The notes under the pieces were generated by a model, which was given only the letters and a program-made list of their open reading frames with translations, was not told the origin of the DNA and searched no databases. A DNA stretch of 64,000 bases from Shewanella sp. c952 (lineage in GTDB: Bacteria > Pseudomonadota > Gammaproteobacteria > Enterobacterales > Shewanellaceae). Positions 31,172 to 42,101 of this stretch are shown here, piece by piece. The first letter of the stretch is position 1. Every line of letters begins with the position of its first letter. The position numbers and the translations under genes are program-made. The stretch spans positions 124,001-188,000 of the forward strand of contig NZ_BPEW01000005.1 of NCBI RefSeq assembly GCF_019654975.1. Direction: 5' to 3'.

Positions 31172-32565
31172 TAATAGTACTCCCGATAAAAAGTCAGTTC
31201 GACGCATGTACCAAGATCTTTGCTACTCACGATATGCATTTTCCCATTATGTAACGACGTTATTTGCTCACATATTGCCAAGCCCAAACCCGTTCCCTTC
31301 CCAACAGGTTTCGTTGAGTAAAATAGCTCTGTAGCCTTACTAAGCTCTTCCTCACTCATGCCACAACCACTATCTTTAACTTGCACTGTTACTTTGGTTT
31401 TTTCCTGTACTGCAGTGACAATGATAGATTGATAATCGGGTGATGCATCTATGGCGTTACAGATCAGGTTGATAAATAACTCTTCCAACTTAACTTGCTC
31501 AGCATACAAAAAAATGTCATCGCTGCAGTTAATCTCAATTTGATGATGCTTAATTCGGTGAGACAACAGCTGCACAGCAGAGCCAAGTACATCACTAATG
31601 GCAACAAAGTTTTTCTTACCTGATGCAGGCCTAGCGTAACTTAATAGTTCCTTACTAATTGCCGATGCTCGTTCAATACCTAGCCGAGCCCGATAAAGAT
31701 AATTACTATCAGTTTCATTGTGATCTTTATTTTTGCGCTCCCACAAATCCAGCGCCAACGTAGAAGAGGCCAGAGGATTATTTATCTCGTGTGCAACCCC
31801 CATCGCTAACTGCCCTATCGCTTTATACTTGTCAGCTTCAATAGCTCGAGTCAGCTTAGCTTCAGTGGCTTGCTCTTTTTCCAAATCAAATACTTTCAGC
31901 GCTTTAAACAACGCCACTAGAATAAGCCCTCCAGCCAAAGTTCGCAGCACTGGCACACTGTGATGGTAGTCAGTTGGAACCAAACCAGACAACACACCAT
32001 AGATAAGTAATCCGACTCCACTGATCACAAAATACAGACCATAATGATGATTTTCCTGGCGTAAGCTGTTGCCATATACAGCCATACCAATCCCCGCTAA
32101 GGAGGCACTACCAAAACCAATAAGTACTCGGGTGTATTGGCTCGCTTCAAGAAAGCCGGTCTTATTTACCGCTAAATCATGTAAATCAGGAATCAGTAAC
32201 CAAAGGTAACTGACTATTATCGCGACTAGTACTGCGTGCCCTATCAGAGCAACCCGTTTGTTGGTAATACTGAGTATTTGCCAAGCAAACACCATCAGTG
32301 CGATATAGGAAAAAAGTAACTTAGCAAGGCATAACCACTGAGTCAGTAACTGGTACTGCGGGGCAATATGGTCTGAGAAAATAATCACATAAAGCTCTGA
32401 CCATTCATGAAAAGCATGGGTAAAACCAAATGCGGCCAAAGCCCATAATGTCGATGCTACTTTTAGTTGGCTAAACCTAAAATTTCGGAACACGACCGCA
32501 CAGCCAATCGAGAAGAACACGAGGCCGTAGAACAGGTAGATATTGAAAGTTATAAAAACTGGCAT
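31171..32565 (-). CDS. Membrane sensor histidine kinase, seven-helix sensor
   Basis: 464-residue kinase. The N-terminal half (about 1-220) has roughly seven hydrophobic helices and very little extracytoplasmic loop, suggesting sensing inside or near the membrane. HisKA is about 235-300 with the phospho-His in VAHEINNPLAS. HATPase is about 330-460 with the N box NLICNAIDAS, G1 DSGCGMS and G2 GKGTGLGLAI. Stop overlaps the regulator start. The signal is unknown. The cytochrome gene beside it suggests a redox or electron-acceptor cue, which is only inference. Confidence 0.93.
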   Translation of the reverse strand: MPVFITFNIYLFYGLVFFSIGCAVVFRNFRFSQLKVASTLWALAAFGFTHAFHEWSELYVIIFSDHIAPQYQLLTQWLCLAKLLFSYIALMVFAWQILSITNKRVALIGHAVLVAIIVSYLWLLIPDLHDLAVNKTGFLEASQYTRVLIGFGSASLAGIGMAVYGNSLRQENHHYGLYFVISGVGLLIYGVLSGLVPTDYHHSVPVLRTLAGGLILVALFKALKVFDLEKEQATEAKLTRAIEADKYKAIGQLAMGVAHEINNPLASSTLALDLWERKNKDHNETDSNYLYRARLGIERASAISKELLSYARPASGKKNFVAISDVLGSAVQLLSHRIKHHQIEINCSDDIFLYAEQVKLEELFINLICNAIDASPDYQSIIVTAVQEKTKVTVQVKDSGCGMSEEELSKATELFYSTKPVGKGTGLGLAICEQITSLHNGKMHIVSSKDLGTCVELTFYREYY

Positions 32566-32649
32566 GGTAATAACATAGCACTATGGTTTTAAACTGAAGA
32601 TGATCTCCTTCTAAGTTTATCTATTCAGCAGTTGCGCTAGCTCATAAAA

Positions 32650-32684
32650 CAAAAAACCATTTAAGCAATAACGCTTAAATGGTT
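32650..32684 (-). terminator. Terminator of the mla-ibaG-murA operon
   Basis: AACCATTTAAGC / GCTTAAATGGTT 12-bp arms (32655-32666, 32673-32684) with T run on the minus strand, past the murA stop. Confidence 0.9.
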
Positions 32685-32715
32685 CTTAATTAGCAAATAG
32701 TCTGTAACTGAACGA

Positions 32716-33984
<1,269 letters not shown>

Positions 33985-33996
33985 CTAAATCCGCAA

Positions 33997-34248
33997 TTAC
34001 ATATTAAAAACTTTTTCACGCTTCCATTGTGTCGGCGTGAAAGCGTTAATCGTAATTGCGTGTAACTCACCACTAGTAATGTGAGCCATTAATGGACCAT
34101 AAATAGTTTGTTGCTGCTTTACGCGCCCCATACCGTCGAAACACTCACCAACGGCGACGATTTTGTAATGAGTACCTTCTTGAGTCACTTTAACTTCGTC
34201 TAGTGATAATGCTTCTAACAGGATAGCTTCTATATCTTTACATTCCAT
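33997..34248 (-). CDS. ibaG: BolA-family protein IbaG
   Basis: 83-residue BolA homologue that binds monothiol glutaredoxins and Fe-S clusters and affects acid response. Class II BolA fold with the ECFDGMGRVKQQQTIYGPL region and C-terminal HAITINAFTPTQW. ATG 34248 chosen because AGGTGA lies 8 nt upstream and it avoids overlap with mlaB; a start at 34278 would overlap it. Sits between mlaB and murA, the standard location. Confidence 0.93.
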   Translation of the reverse strand: MECKDIEAILLEALSLDEVKVTQEGTHYKIVAVGECFDGMGRVKQQQTIYGPLMAHITSGELHAITINAFTPTQWKREKVFNM

Positions 34249-34261
34249 GGAACTGTTCACC

Positions 34262-34555
34262 TTACTGTGCTTCTTCAATAAAGAAGTCGTTTAAATCATA
34301 TAATACGATAAATTTTTTAAGCTGCTCTGAAGCAGAAACCAGTTTTAAGCTGGCACCTCTTGCAGCAAAAATACTGACTAATTCGAGTAAAAATGCCACT
34401 CCGGCACTGTCGCAATATTCAATGTTTGATAACTGTAAAAATGCAGTATCTACATCTAATAAGCAATGTCTGTCATTCCATAGACTGATTACGGCTTGCT
34501 GATCTAGGCAGCCATTAATCGCACAAATTATGCCTTGTTGTTGAAAGCTAGCCAC
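34262..34555 (-). CDS. mlaB: STAS-domain protein MlaB
   Basis: 97-residue single STAS domain that stabilises the MlaFE ABC transporter by contacting the ATPase. The STAS signature Asp-Ser-Ala-Gly (NIEYCDSAGVAFLLELV) is intact. The start is GTG, overlapping the mlaC stop as TAGTG, so translation is coupled. Confidence 0.93.
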   Translation of the reverse strand: MASFQQQGIICAINGCLDQQAVISLWNDRHCLLDVDTAFLQLSNIEYCDSAGVAFLLELVSIFAARGASLKLVSASEQLKKFIVLYDLNDFFIEEAQ

Positions 34556-35223
34556 TAATTCGCCTGCTCACTCGTACTTAAGTCAATATGAGTCGCGGTG
34601 CGCTCAATCAGCATCTCAATTACAGGTTCAATGCCTTTTTGACGCACCAAATTGGTGATCTCTGATTTCTTAGAAGACAATAAACTAACGCCCTCTGCCA
34701 CCAAATCAAATGCCTTCCAAGTGCCATCTTTTAAACGTCGAGCCTTAAACTGTAAGCTAATATCAGGACGCCCTTTATCTATAATCCTAACATTAACATT
34801 AACCATCTTCTCACCCGTAAAGTCTTTAGCAGGGCTAAACTCCACAGTTTGATCAGTATATTCAGTAAATGCCTGTGCATAGGTTGAGATTAAGTAACCA
34901 CGAAAAGCTTCTACAAAGCGTGCACGTTCGTCTTTGGTAGTGTCACGCAGATATTGGCCCAGTACTTTATAAGACGCATATTTATAGTCAATATACGGCA
35001 TTAACTCCTCGGTCACGATAACTTTAAGGTGATCAGGATTATCCGCAATCAACTGCTTATCTTGATTGAAACGGGCAAAGGTTTTTTGAGAAACGGCTTC
35101 CACCAGTGCGTAAGGGTTGGTTTTATCTATTTCATTGTCGTTGCCTGCCGCGTGGGCGACAAAGCTCAATACAAGTGTTGATACCAACACTAATCCACTA
35201 AAAATTTTATTAAACATATCCAT
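34555..35223 (-). CDS. mlaC: Periplasmic phospholipid-binding protein MlaC
   Basis: 222-residue periplasmic carrier that shuttles phospholipids between the outer-membrane MlaA complex and MlaFEDB. Signal peptide ends at HAAG (about residue 26). MlaC/Ttg2D fold with LKVIVTEELMPYIDYKYAS and KDGTWKAFDLVAEGVSL. Second in retrograde lipid transport order after mlaD, with 11 nt spacing. No mlaA nearby. Confidence 0.96.
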   Translation of the reverse strand: MDMFNKIFSGLVLVSTLVLSFVAHAAGNDNEIDKTNPYALVEAVSQKTFARFNQDKQLIADNPDHLKVIVTEELMPYIDYKYASYKVLGQYLRDTTKDERARFVEAFRGYLISTYAQAFTEYTDQTVEFSPAKDFTGEKMVNVNVRIIDKGRPDISLQFKARRLKDGTWKAFDLVAEGVSLLSSKKSEITNLVRQKGIEPVIEMLIERTATHIDLSTSEQAN

Positions 35224-35234
35224 TACTCCAACTA

Positions 35235-35705
35235 CTAATCCTTAGTGCCTGCACTATAAAGAAATTGACCAATCAACTCCTCAAGTACCAAGGCGGAATG
35301 GGTATCATCAATGCTATCGCCATCAACTAACATATCAATATCATCGTCCATAAACCCCGGAGATAACCCTAAAAACTGTTCGCCCAATAAGCCTGAGGTC
35401 AAAATAGATAAACTACTGGTTTCAGGGAAATACTTGTATTGCTTGTCCATTGACAAGCTGACAACCGGAACCAACCTTTCTGGATCTAACTCAATAGCAC
35501 TGACACGACCAACAACAACACCACCAACCTTGACCGGTGAGCGCACTTTCAAACCACCAATGTTGTCGAATTTTGCATGCAAGGTGTAACTATTGTCACC
35601 AGTTTTCACTTCTACATTGGCGACATTAAAAACCAAAATCAAAAATGCTGCCAATCCTGACAATAAAAATAGACCGACTAAAATCTCAATCTTCCGTGTC
35701 AACAT
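35235..35705 (-). CDS. mlaD: Phospholipid ABC transporter substrate-binding protein MlaD
   Basis: 156-residue MCE-domain protein forming a periplasmic hexameric ring on MlaFE. One N-terminal transmembrane helix (about 8-27, IEILVGLFLLSGLAAFLILVF) and one MCE domain (about 37-120; FDNIGGLKVRSPVKVGGVVVG, LSILTSGLLGEQFLGLSPG). The C-terminal helix is short. Confidence 0.97.
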   Translation of the reverse strand: MLTRKIEILVGLFLLSGLAAFLILVFNVANVEVKTGDNSYTLHAKFDNIGGLKVRSPVKVGGVVVGRVSAIELDPERLVPVVSLSMDKQYKYFPETSSLSILTSGLLGEQFLGLSPGFMDDDIDMLVDGDSIDDTHSALVLEELIGQFLYSAGTKD

Positions 35706-35775
35706 AACTCATTTACCACTCTATTCTATAAATCTAAACAATAATTAACTGCAATAACAACGCCAAAAATGAGTA

Positions 35776-36561
35776 CTAGCTACCAAACATCATCGCCGTT
35801 AGTAAAAAATCTAATGCCAATACCGCAAGGCTCGACTGCACTACTGTTTGAGTCGTTGCACGGCTGATCCCTTCAGGATTAGGAATGACATGATAGCCAC
35901 GATAAAGTGCAATCCAGGTGACCACAACGGCAAACAATAGGCTTTTAATCATGCAGTTAACAATATCTTGTCGCCACTCAACGGATGACTGCAAAATTGA
36001 CCAGAAAGCACCGCTATCAATGCCTTTCCATTCAACACCAACAATGTGACCACCGTAAATGCCAATGGCGGTAAACATCAGTGCTAGTAATGGTAGGCTA
36101 ATTACACCCGCCCAAAAACGCGGCGCGATAATCTGTCGTAACGGGTCAATAGCCATCATCTCTAAGCTTGATAGTTGCTCAGTACTCTTCATCAACGCGA
36201 GTTCAGCAGTTAGCGCTGAACCTGCCCGCCCAGCAAACAGTAATGCAGTAACTACAGGCCCTAACTCTCGTAATAAACTCAAGGCGACCATCGGCCCCAA
36301 GCTCTCTTCAGTACCAAAGCCTACTAGAATATTATAGCCCTGCAGCGCCAGAACCATGCCAATAAATAGTCCAGAGACTAAAATGATGGCCATTGATTGC
36401 ACGCCAATGACATACAGTTGCTTTGTTAGTAATGGCAAGCCTTTCTTCAATCTTGGACGATGCGCTATAGCTCCCCAAAGCATTAATCCTGCTCTGCCAA
36501 GCCCAGTCACTAACTCAATAGCGCCGCGACCCAATTTAGCAATTTGTTCAGTCAAGCCCAC
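35776..36561 (-). CDS. mlaE: Phospholipid ABC transporter permease MlaE
   Basis: 261-residue membrane permease with about five to six helices and MlaE signatures [53 protein letters not shown]. Overlaps mlaF by 14 nt. A 70-nt gap separates it from mlaD. Confidence 0.97.
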   Translation of the reverse strand: MGLTEQIAKLGRGAIELVTGLGRAGLMLWGAIAHRPRLKKGLPLLTKQLYVIGVQSMAIILVSGLFIGMVLALQGYNILVGFGTEESLGPMVALSLLRELGPVVTALLFAGRAGSALTAELALMKSTEQLSSLEMMAIDPLRQIIAPRFWAGVISLPLLALMFTAIGIYGGHIVGVEWKGIDSGAFWSILQSSVEWRQDIVNCMIKSLLFAVVVTWIALYRGYHVIPNPEGISRATTQTVVQSSLAVLALDFLLTAMMFGS

Positions 36562-37360
36562 TTAACAACTCCTTATTATAATCAGGCGCAGGGTAATGAA
36601 ACGGTACAGGTCCGTCAGGTTCACCACCTATAAACTGTTTCAATTGCGGATTATCAGCTAAGCGAAGCTCATCCGGCGTACCATGGGCAATAATTCTTTT
36701 ATCTGCTAATACATAAACATAATCAGCAATACCTAACACCTCATCCACATCATGAGACACCACCACAGAAGTAAGATTAAGTGCATCGGACAGTTCACGA
36801 ATAAGCTTAACCAACACTCCCATGGAGATAGGGTCTTGTCCTGCAAAGGGTTCATCATAAAGGATGATTTCAGGCTCTAAGGCAATTGCACGAGCCAATG
36901 CCGCTCTACGCTGCATACCACCCGATAACTCCGTTGGCATTAACTGAGCCGCGCCACGCAGCCCAACAGCTTCTAGCTTCATCAATACAATACGACGAAT
37001 GATGGCTTCAGACAGACCTGAGTGCTCTCTTAGTGCAAAAGCGACGTTATCGAATACATTAATATCGGTGAAGAGTGCGCCGCTTTGAAAAAGCATGCTC
37101 ATACGCTTTCGCAATGCAAACAGCTCATTACGATTGCATTGATGCACATCGGTACCATCGAATAGCACTTTGCCTTTATCTGGCGTAAGTTGACCACCAA
37201 TCAGTTTGAGTAAGGTTGTCTTACCGATGCCGCTTGGCCCCATAATCGCAGTCACCTTGCCGGTCGGGATCGACAGACTTATGTCCTCATAAATAACATG
37301 AGAACCTCGGCTAAAGGCCATATTCTGGATTTCGACCAATGAGTTATGCTTTTGAGTCAT
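36548..37360 (-). CDS. mlaF: Phospholipid ABC transporter ATPase MlaF
   Basis: ATPase of the Mla system. 270 residues from ATG 37360 ([13 protein letters not shown]); a longer start at 37375 is possible. Walker [12 protein letters not shown], signature [14 protein letters not shown], Walker [13 protein letters not shown], and switch His in VVSHDVDEV are intact. First gene of the operon mlaFEDCB-ibaG-murA. Divergent from yrbG with about 170 nt between. Confidence 0.97.
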   Translation of the reverse strand: MTQKHNSLVEIQNMAFSRGSHVIYEDISLSIPTGKVTAIMGPSGIGKTTLLKLIGGQLTPDKGKVLFDGTDVHQCNRNELFALRKRMSMLFQSGALFTDINVFDNVAFALREHSGLSEAIIRRIVLMKLEAVGLRGAAQLMPTELSGGMQRRAALARAIALEPEIILYDEPFAGQDPISMGVLVKLIRELSDALNLTSVVVSHDVDEVLGIADYVYVLADKRIIAHGTPDELRLADNPQLKQFIGGEPDGPVPFHYPAPDYNKELLSGLD

Positions 37361-37535
37361 GCATGAGCCCTGCATTCGAAGTTAGAAACATCCATTTTTC
37401 CATACCGCAAAGGAAGAAATTGTACGTAATTGGCCATTGAGGTACAACCAAATCAACACTATCTCGACTCAATACTTTCATTTTTCTTCAATTACAGCGA
37501 AAATACGCGGCTATATCCCAAAATACTAAGAATCG

Positions 37536-38495
37536 ATGTTATTTAATATATTTTTGCTAGTGGCTGGCTTAGGTGCTTTAGTCTGGAGTGCAGATAAGTT
37601 TGTCTATGGTGCAGCGGCTTTCGCACGCAACTTAGGTCTTCCACCCATGTTGATCGGCTTAACCATCGTCGCGATGGGTAGCTCTGCCCCTGAAATGTTT
37701 GTTGCAGCGACTGCCTCAATGGAAGGGATGACAGATACTGCGATTGGCAATGTACTCGGCTCAAATATTGCGAACGTCACTCTTATTTTAGGTATTACTG
37801 CACTACTTGGTGCCATTTCTGTCAGCTCGCAAACCCTTAGGCGTGAAATACCTTTGATGCTAGCCGCGACAGCGATAGTGGGTTACTTTTTACATGACGG
37901 TTTTCTAACTCGCATCGAAGGTGTGTCTTTGATGGTGCTGTTTTTTGCATTGATGGGATACCTAATTTGGCATGCGCTGACCAATAAAAATCGCGATGCG
38001 CTGGCAATAGATGCTGAAAATGAGATCCCAGCAGACGTCCCGACTAAGAAAGCGATTTTTTGGCTTGTCATTGGGATGGTACTATTACCATTGTCTGCTG
38101 ACTGGATGGTTCAAGGTGCTGTGGGGATTGCTAAGGCATACCACCTTTCAGATCTCGTTATCGGGCTCACCATTATTGCAGTGGGCACCAGCTTACCTGA
38201 GCTTGCAGCCTGTATAGCAGGCGTTTTGAAAAAAGAAGATGACTTAGCCATCGGTAACATTGTTGGTTCTAATTTATTTAATATTTTAGCGGTACTTGCA
38301 CTACCCGGCATCATTGCTCCTGGCGAAGTCGATGCGGCGGCAAGTACACGAGATTTCTACATGGTACTTGCAACAAGCAGTGCACTTGCAATACTGATCT
38401 TATTGACCGGACGCGCACGGCAATTGAAACCGTGGCACGGCGTCGTACTACTGATTACATTTGTTGCATACCAAGCGTTACTTTTCCTATCTTGA
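37536..38495 (+). CDS. yrbG: Sodium/calcium exchanger family protein YrbG
   Basis: 319-residue antiporter with two inverted repeats of about five helices each. The alpha-repeat motifs are GSSAPEMFVAATAS (about 49-62) and GTSLPELAACIAGV (about 224-237), which carry the cation-coordinating acids. Ion specificity is a family expectation (Na+/Ca2+). Heads the yrbG-kdsD-kdsC-lptCAB cluster, the usual position. Confidence 0.95.
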   Translation: MLFNIFLLVAGLGALVWSADKFVYGAAAFARNLGLPPMLIGLTIVAMGSSAPEMFVAATASMEGMTDTAIGNVLGSNIANVTLILGITALLGAISVSSQTLRREIPLMLAATAIVGYFLHDGFLTRIEGVSLMVLFFALMGYLIWHALTNKNRDALAIDAENEIPADVPTKKAIFWLVIGMVLLPLSADWMVQGAVGIAKAYHLSDLVIGLTIIAVGTSLPELAACIAGVLKKEDDLAIGNIVGSNLFNILAVLALPGIIAPGEVDAAASTRDFYMVLATSSALAILILLTGRARQLKPWHGVVLLITFVAYQALLFLS

Positions 38496-38541
38496 ATATG
38501 AATGCAGCAACTACAGCAGTAAATAAAAGAGAGACCAAGAA

Positions 38542-39519
38542 ATGGTAAATGAACAGCAGTTACGCCAATGGGGCACCAAAGTGATTGATATCGAGAAACA
38601 AGCCCTCGATAACCTTCACCAGTATGTTGATTCGAGCGAATTTGCCCAAGCCTGCCAACTTATATTGCAATGTACAGGTAAAGTCATCGTGATGGGCATG
38701 GGTAAATCAGGCCATATTGGTAACAAAATATCAGCGACATTAGCCAGTACCGGGACCCCTGCATTCTTTGTCCATCCAGGTGAAGCGAGCCATGGTGATT
38801 TAGGCGTTTTAAGCGAAAATGATATCGTACTTGCTATCTCAAACTCCGGTGAATCAAGTGAAATACTAACCTTAATGCCCGTCATTAAGCGTATGGGATT
38901 GCCGATGATATCAGTCACCGGTAAACCAGATTCAAACATGGCAAAACTCGCTCAGTTGCACCTTTGTATCGAAGTGCCTGAAGAGGCATGTCCTCTAGGT
39001 CTAGCGCCGACCTCAAGCACAACAGCTACTTTGGTCATGGGCGATGCATTAGCCGTTGCTTTATTACAAGCACGTGGCTTTACCAAAGATGATTTTGCGC
39101 TTTCTCACCCAGGTGGAAGCTTAGGGCGTAAGCTATTATTAAAAGTCAGTGATGTGATGCACAGCGGTAATGAACTGCCTTTAGTAAAGCATGATATTTG
39201 TATTACTGATGCCCTTTATGAGATCTCTAAAAAAGGCTTGGGCATGACGGCGATTGTAGATGAAGCAAGCACCTTAGTCGGGATCTTTACCGATGGCGAT
39301 CTGCGCCGAGTGATTGATGCAGAGGTCAACTTACGTACCACTTCTATTGCTGATGTCATGAGTAAAGGTTGCGTCACGATTACCGACAATGTACTCGCAG
39401 CTGAAGCGCTGAAAGTAATGGAAGAAAAAAATATTAACGGCCTTATCGTCATCAATTCAAAGCAACAACCCGTCGGCGCATTGAACATGCTCGATATGGT
39501 TAAAGCAGGAGTGATTTAA
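38542..39519 (+). CDS. kdsD: Arabinose-5-phosphate isomerase KdsD
   Basis: Converts ribulose 5-phosphate to arabinose 5-phosphate, the first step to Kdo for LPS. 325 residues: SIS sugar-isomerase domain (about 35-180; VIVMGMGKSGHIGNKISATL, SNSGESSEIL, STTATLVMGDALA) and two CBS domains (about 205-325; FTDGDLRRVID). Two nt before kdsC. Confidence 0.97.
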   Translation: MVNEQQLRQWGTKVIDIEKQALDNLHQYVDSSEFAQACQLILQCTGKVIVMGMGKSGHIGNKISATLASTGTPAFFVHPGEASHGDLGVLSENDIVLAISNSGESSEILTLMPVIKRMGLPMISVTGKPDSNMAKLAQLHLCIEVPEEACPLGLAPTSSTTATLVMGDALAVALLQARGFTKDDFALSHPGGSLGRKLLLKVSDVMHSGNELPLVKHDICITDALYEISKKGLGMTAIVDEASTLVGIFTDGDLRRVIDAEVNLRTTSIADVMSKGCVTITDNVLAAEALKVMEEKNINGLIVINSKQQPVGALNMLDMVKAGVI

Positions 39520-39520
39520 C

Positions 39521-40072
39521 ATGTCTAAACAAGGATTTTACGGACCAATCAGTGATAATGTTTGGCAAGCAGCCAGCAAAATAAAACTACTGATCTGTGA
39601 TGTTGATGGCGTATTTTCAGACGGTTTGGTTTACATGAGCAATTCCGGAGAAGAGCTTAAGACATTTCATACCCGCGATGGCTACGGTGTGCGCTCGGTC
39701 CTTTCCAGCGGTATCAACGTGGCTATTATTACCGGCCGTAAATCACAAATAGTAGAAGACAGAATGACCGCCCTTGGCGTCACTCATATTTATCAAGGCG
39801 TCGATAATAAGCTCGACCCTTACAATGAACTGCTAGCACTCTACAACGTACGTCCTGATGAAGTCGCCTATATCGGTGATGATATGGTCGATCTTCCTGT
39901 CATGAAGGAAGTGGGTCTATCTGTATGTGTTGCAGATGGCCACCCTTATGTTAAGCAACATGCTTTGATGACGACTCATATTAAAGGCGGTCACGGTGCG
40001 CTGCGCGAACTGACGGATTTATTGCTGCTTAGCCAAGAAAAATTTGAGTCAGCTCATGGGATGAGCATATGA
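39521..40072 (+). CDS. kdsC: 3-deoxy-manno-octulosonate-8-phosphate phosphatase KdsC
   Basis: HAD-family phosphatase that releases Kdo from Kdo-8-P. 183 residues; the catalytic Asp pair is D27 and D29 (ICDVDGVFSDG), with ITGRKS and the Asp cluster YIGDDMVDLPVM. Its stop overlaps the lptC start by four bases (ATGA). Confidence 0.97.
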   Translation: MSKQGFYGPISDNVWQAASKIKLLICDVDGVFSDGLVYMSNSGEELKTFHTRDGYGVRSVLSSGINVAIITGRKSQIVEDRMTALGVTHIYQGVDNKLDPYNELLALYNVRPDEVAYIGDDMVDLPVMKEVGLSVCVADGHPYVKQHALMTTHIKGGHGALRELTDLLLLSQEKFESAHGMSI

Positions 40073-40626
40073 ATCGCGTCACACTAGCGATAATTGCATT
40101 ATTTGGTACGGCACTGATCCTCTATTGGCAGGTGCAGTCTAAAAAAGGCGATCAAACGTTAGACGTCGATGCAAGCGAGCGACCCAATTACATCATCGAT
40201 GACCTACGCAGCACTGAGTACAATGAAGCAGGTCTTGTAAATAGCAAGGTCACAGCCAAGCATATGGAACACTACGCAGATGCCAGCATGACTTACTTCA
40301 CTGAGCCAGTGTATTTAATCTATCCTGATGATGGCCAAGCACAATGGCGCTTGAGAGCGACAAAAGGCAGCCATAACAATTTAACCGGTAAGGTCTCATT
40401 GCAAAACAATGTTATTATCGATTCAATTAGCCCTGAAGAGCCTATCCAAACATTATCTACATCCTATTTAGAGCTAGATTTAGATACTATGATTATGACC
40501 TCTGATGAAATTATCCACGTCACTGGTAATGAATTTGTTATTCAAGGCACAGGTCTTTATGCTGATCTCAATGCTCAAAGTGTAAAGTTGATCAGCGAAG
40601 TCGAAGGGATCTACGATGCTAAATAA
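40069..40626 (+). CDS. lptC: LPS export protein LptC
   Basis: 185-residue bitopic protein that passes LPS from LptB2FG to LptA. N-terminal helix (about 4-20, VTLAIIALFGTALILYW) and a periplasmic beta-jellyroll with YFTEPVYLIYPDDGQAQWRL and KGSHNNLTGKVSLQNNV. Coupled to kdsC by overlap; a 64-nt gap to lptA follows, larger than the overlap typical of E. coli. Confidence 0.95.
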   Translation: MNRVTLAIIALFGTALILYWQVQSKKGDQTLDVDASERPNYIIDDLRSTEYNEAGLVNSKVTAKHMEHYADASMTYFTEPVYLIYPDDGQAQWRLRATKGSHNNLTGKVSLQNNVIIDSISPEEPIQTLSTSYLELDLDTMIMTSDEIIHVTGNEFVIQGTGLYADLNAQSVKLISEVEGIYDAK

Positions 40627-40690
40627 GCTGTTCAAAAATACTAATATACTCACTCGTACAGTCACGCTAATGGCCGAGTAGAAGGACGTT

Positions 40691-41239
40691 ATGAAATACA
40701 ATCAATCCATACTTGCAGGTCTATTGTGTCTGCTCAGCATTAGCAGCTATGCCGCTGTAGATGACCTTAAGCAAGAGGTCAAAATTGCCGCAGCGAGCCA
40801 AGAAGCTGATATAAAAAACAATCAGGTTATCTTTTTTGGCCCAGTAGAGGTGACTCAAGGCTCAATCAAAATGAACGCTGATGAGTTACGGGTTTTCTCT
40901 AAAGAAGCGAACTCTGGTAAAACACTGGTTGCCACAGGCAATCCAGCAACCTATACCCAAGTAATGGAAGATGGTCGCCCCGCAACAGCAAGTGCTAAAG
41001 AGATCCGTTACGAGCTAGCAACTAGAACCTTAACCCTGTTAGGTGATGCTACACTCGAACAAGAGGGTAGCCAGGTCACAGGTAACCGCATTAAATACAA
41101 TATCGGTCTACAGCAACTTATTGCTGAAAGCACTGGCCAAGGCAATGACCGAGTGATCACCATCATTCAACCAGAAGCCTACCAAGAAGAGACTCCTGAA
41201 ACCCCAGCTGAACCGATAGAAAAGCAGGAGCAGCAATGA
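40691..41239 (+). CDS. lptA: LPS transport periplasmic protein LptA
   Basis: 182-residue periplasmic protein forming the LPS bridge. Signal peptide ends at SSYA (about residue 21). Beta-jellyroll with [20 protein letters not shown] and [21 protein letters not shown]. The C-terminal tail is Pro/Glu-rich. Overlaps lptB by four bases (ATGA). An AAGGAC site precedes the ATG. Confidence 0.95.
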   Translation: MKYNQSILAGLLCLLSISSYAAVDDLKQEVKIAAASQEADIKNNQVIFFGPVEVTQGSIKMNADELRVFSKEANSGKTLVATGNPATYTQVMEDGRPATASAKEIRYELATRTLTLLGDATLEQEGSQVTGNRIKYNIGLQQLIAESTGQGNDRVITIIQPEAYQEETPETPAEPIEKQEQQ

Positions 41240-41967
41240 TCCAAAAAACGCTAATGGCACGCAACTTAGCTAAGAGTTATAAAAACCGTGCAGTTGTTCA
41301 AGATGTGAGTTTAACGGTAAAAACGGGGCAGATCGTTGGGCTACTTGGTCCAAATGGAGCAGGTAAAACCACCACCTTTTATATGGTTGTGGGTTTAGTG
41401 CAGAGTGACAAAGGACAGATCTTTATTGATGAAGACGACTTAACCTTAGATCCTATGCATCTTCGCGCACGAAAAGGTATTGGTTATCTACCACAAGAAG
41501 CGAGTATTTTTAGAAAACTTTCAGTACGAGACAACATCATGGCTGTGCTGCAGACTCGCAGCAATATTGATAATGAGCAACGTGAAGCGCAATTAGAAAG
41601 TTTACTTGAAGAGTTTCATATCACTCACATACGTGACAGCCAAGGTATGGCGCTTTCTGGTGGCGAACGCCGCCGAGTTGAAATTGCACGAGCACTAGCG
41701 GCCAATCCAAAATTTATTCTACTCGATGAACCTTTTGCAGGCGTAGACCCAATTTCGGTCATCGACATTAAAAAAATCATTGAGCAGCTAAAAAGCCGCG
41801 GCTTAGGCGTGCTTATCACTGATCACAATGTTCGTGAAACATTAGACGTTTGTGAGCATGCATATATCGTAAGTCACGGAAATCTCATTGCTGAGGGCAC
41901 GCCTGCCGAAATCTTAGACAACCAGCAGGTTAGAGCTGTGTACTTAGGTGAACAATTCAGGCTATAG
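41236..41967 (+). CDS. lptB: LPS export ABC transporter ATPase LptB
   Basis: 243-residue ATPase that powers LPS extraction. Walker [11 protein letters not shown]-loop [12 protein letters not shown], signature [15 protein letters not shown], Walker [13 protein letters not shown], switch His in ITDHNV. LptF/G are elsewhere. Followed by rpoN after 134 nt of unremarkable spacer. Confidence 0.98.
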   Translation: MIQKTLMARNLAKSYKNRAVVQDVSLTVKTGQIVGLLGPNGAGKTTTFYMVVGLVQSDKGQIFIDEDDLTLDPMHLRARKGIGYLPQEASIFRKLSVRDNIMAVLQTRSNIDNEQREAQLESLLEEFHITHIRDSQGMALSGGERRRVEIARALAANPKFILLDEPFAGVDPISVIDIKKIIEQLKSRGLGVLITDHNVRETLDVCEHAYIVSHGNLIAEGTPAEILDNQQVRAVYLGEQFRL

Positions 41968-42101
41968 TTAATCAACAACATGAGCGTTTAAAGCATGGCA
42001 CTTGTTCAGTATACCAATACAATCATAGTGTTGACCTTTATGTACTCTTCGCCGAATCAGCGAGCTTCAACGTTTAATTACAGTGTAGGGAATAGCGGTA
42101 G

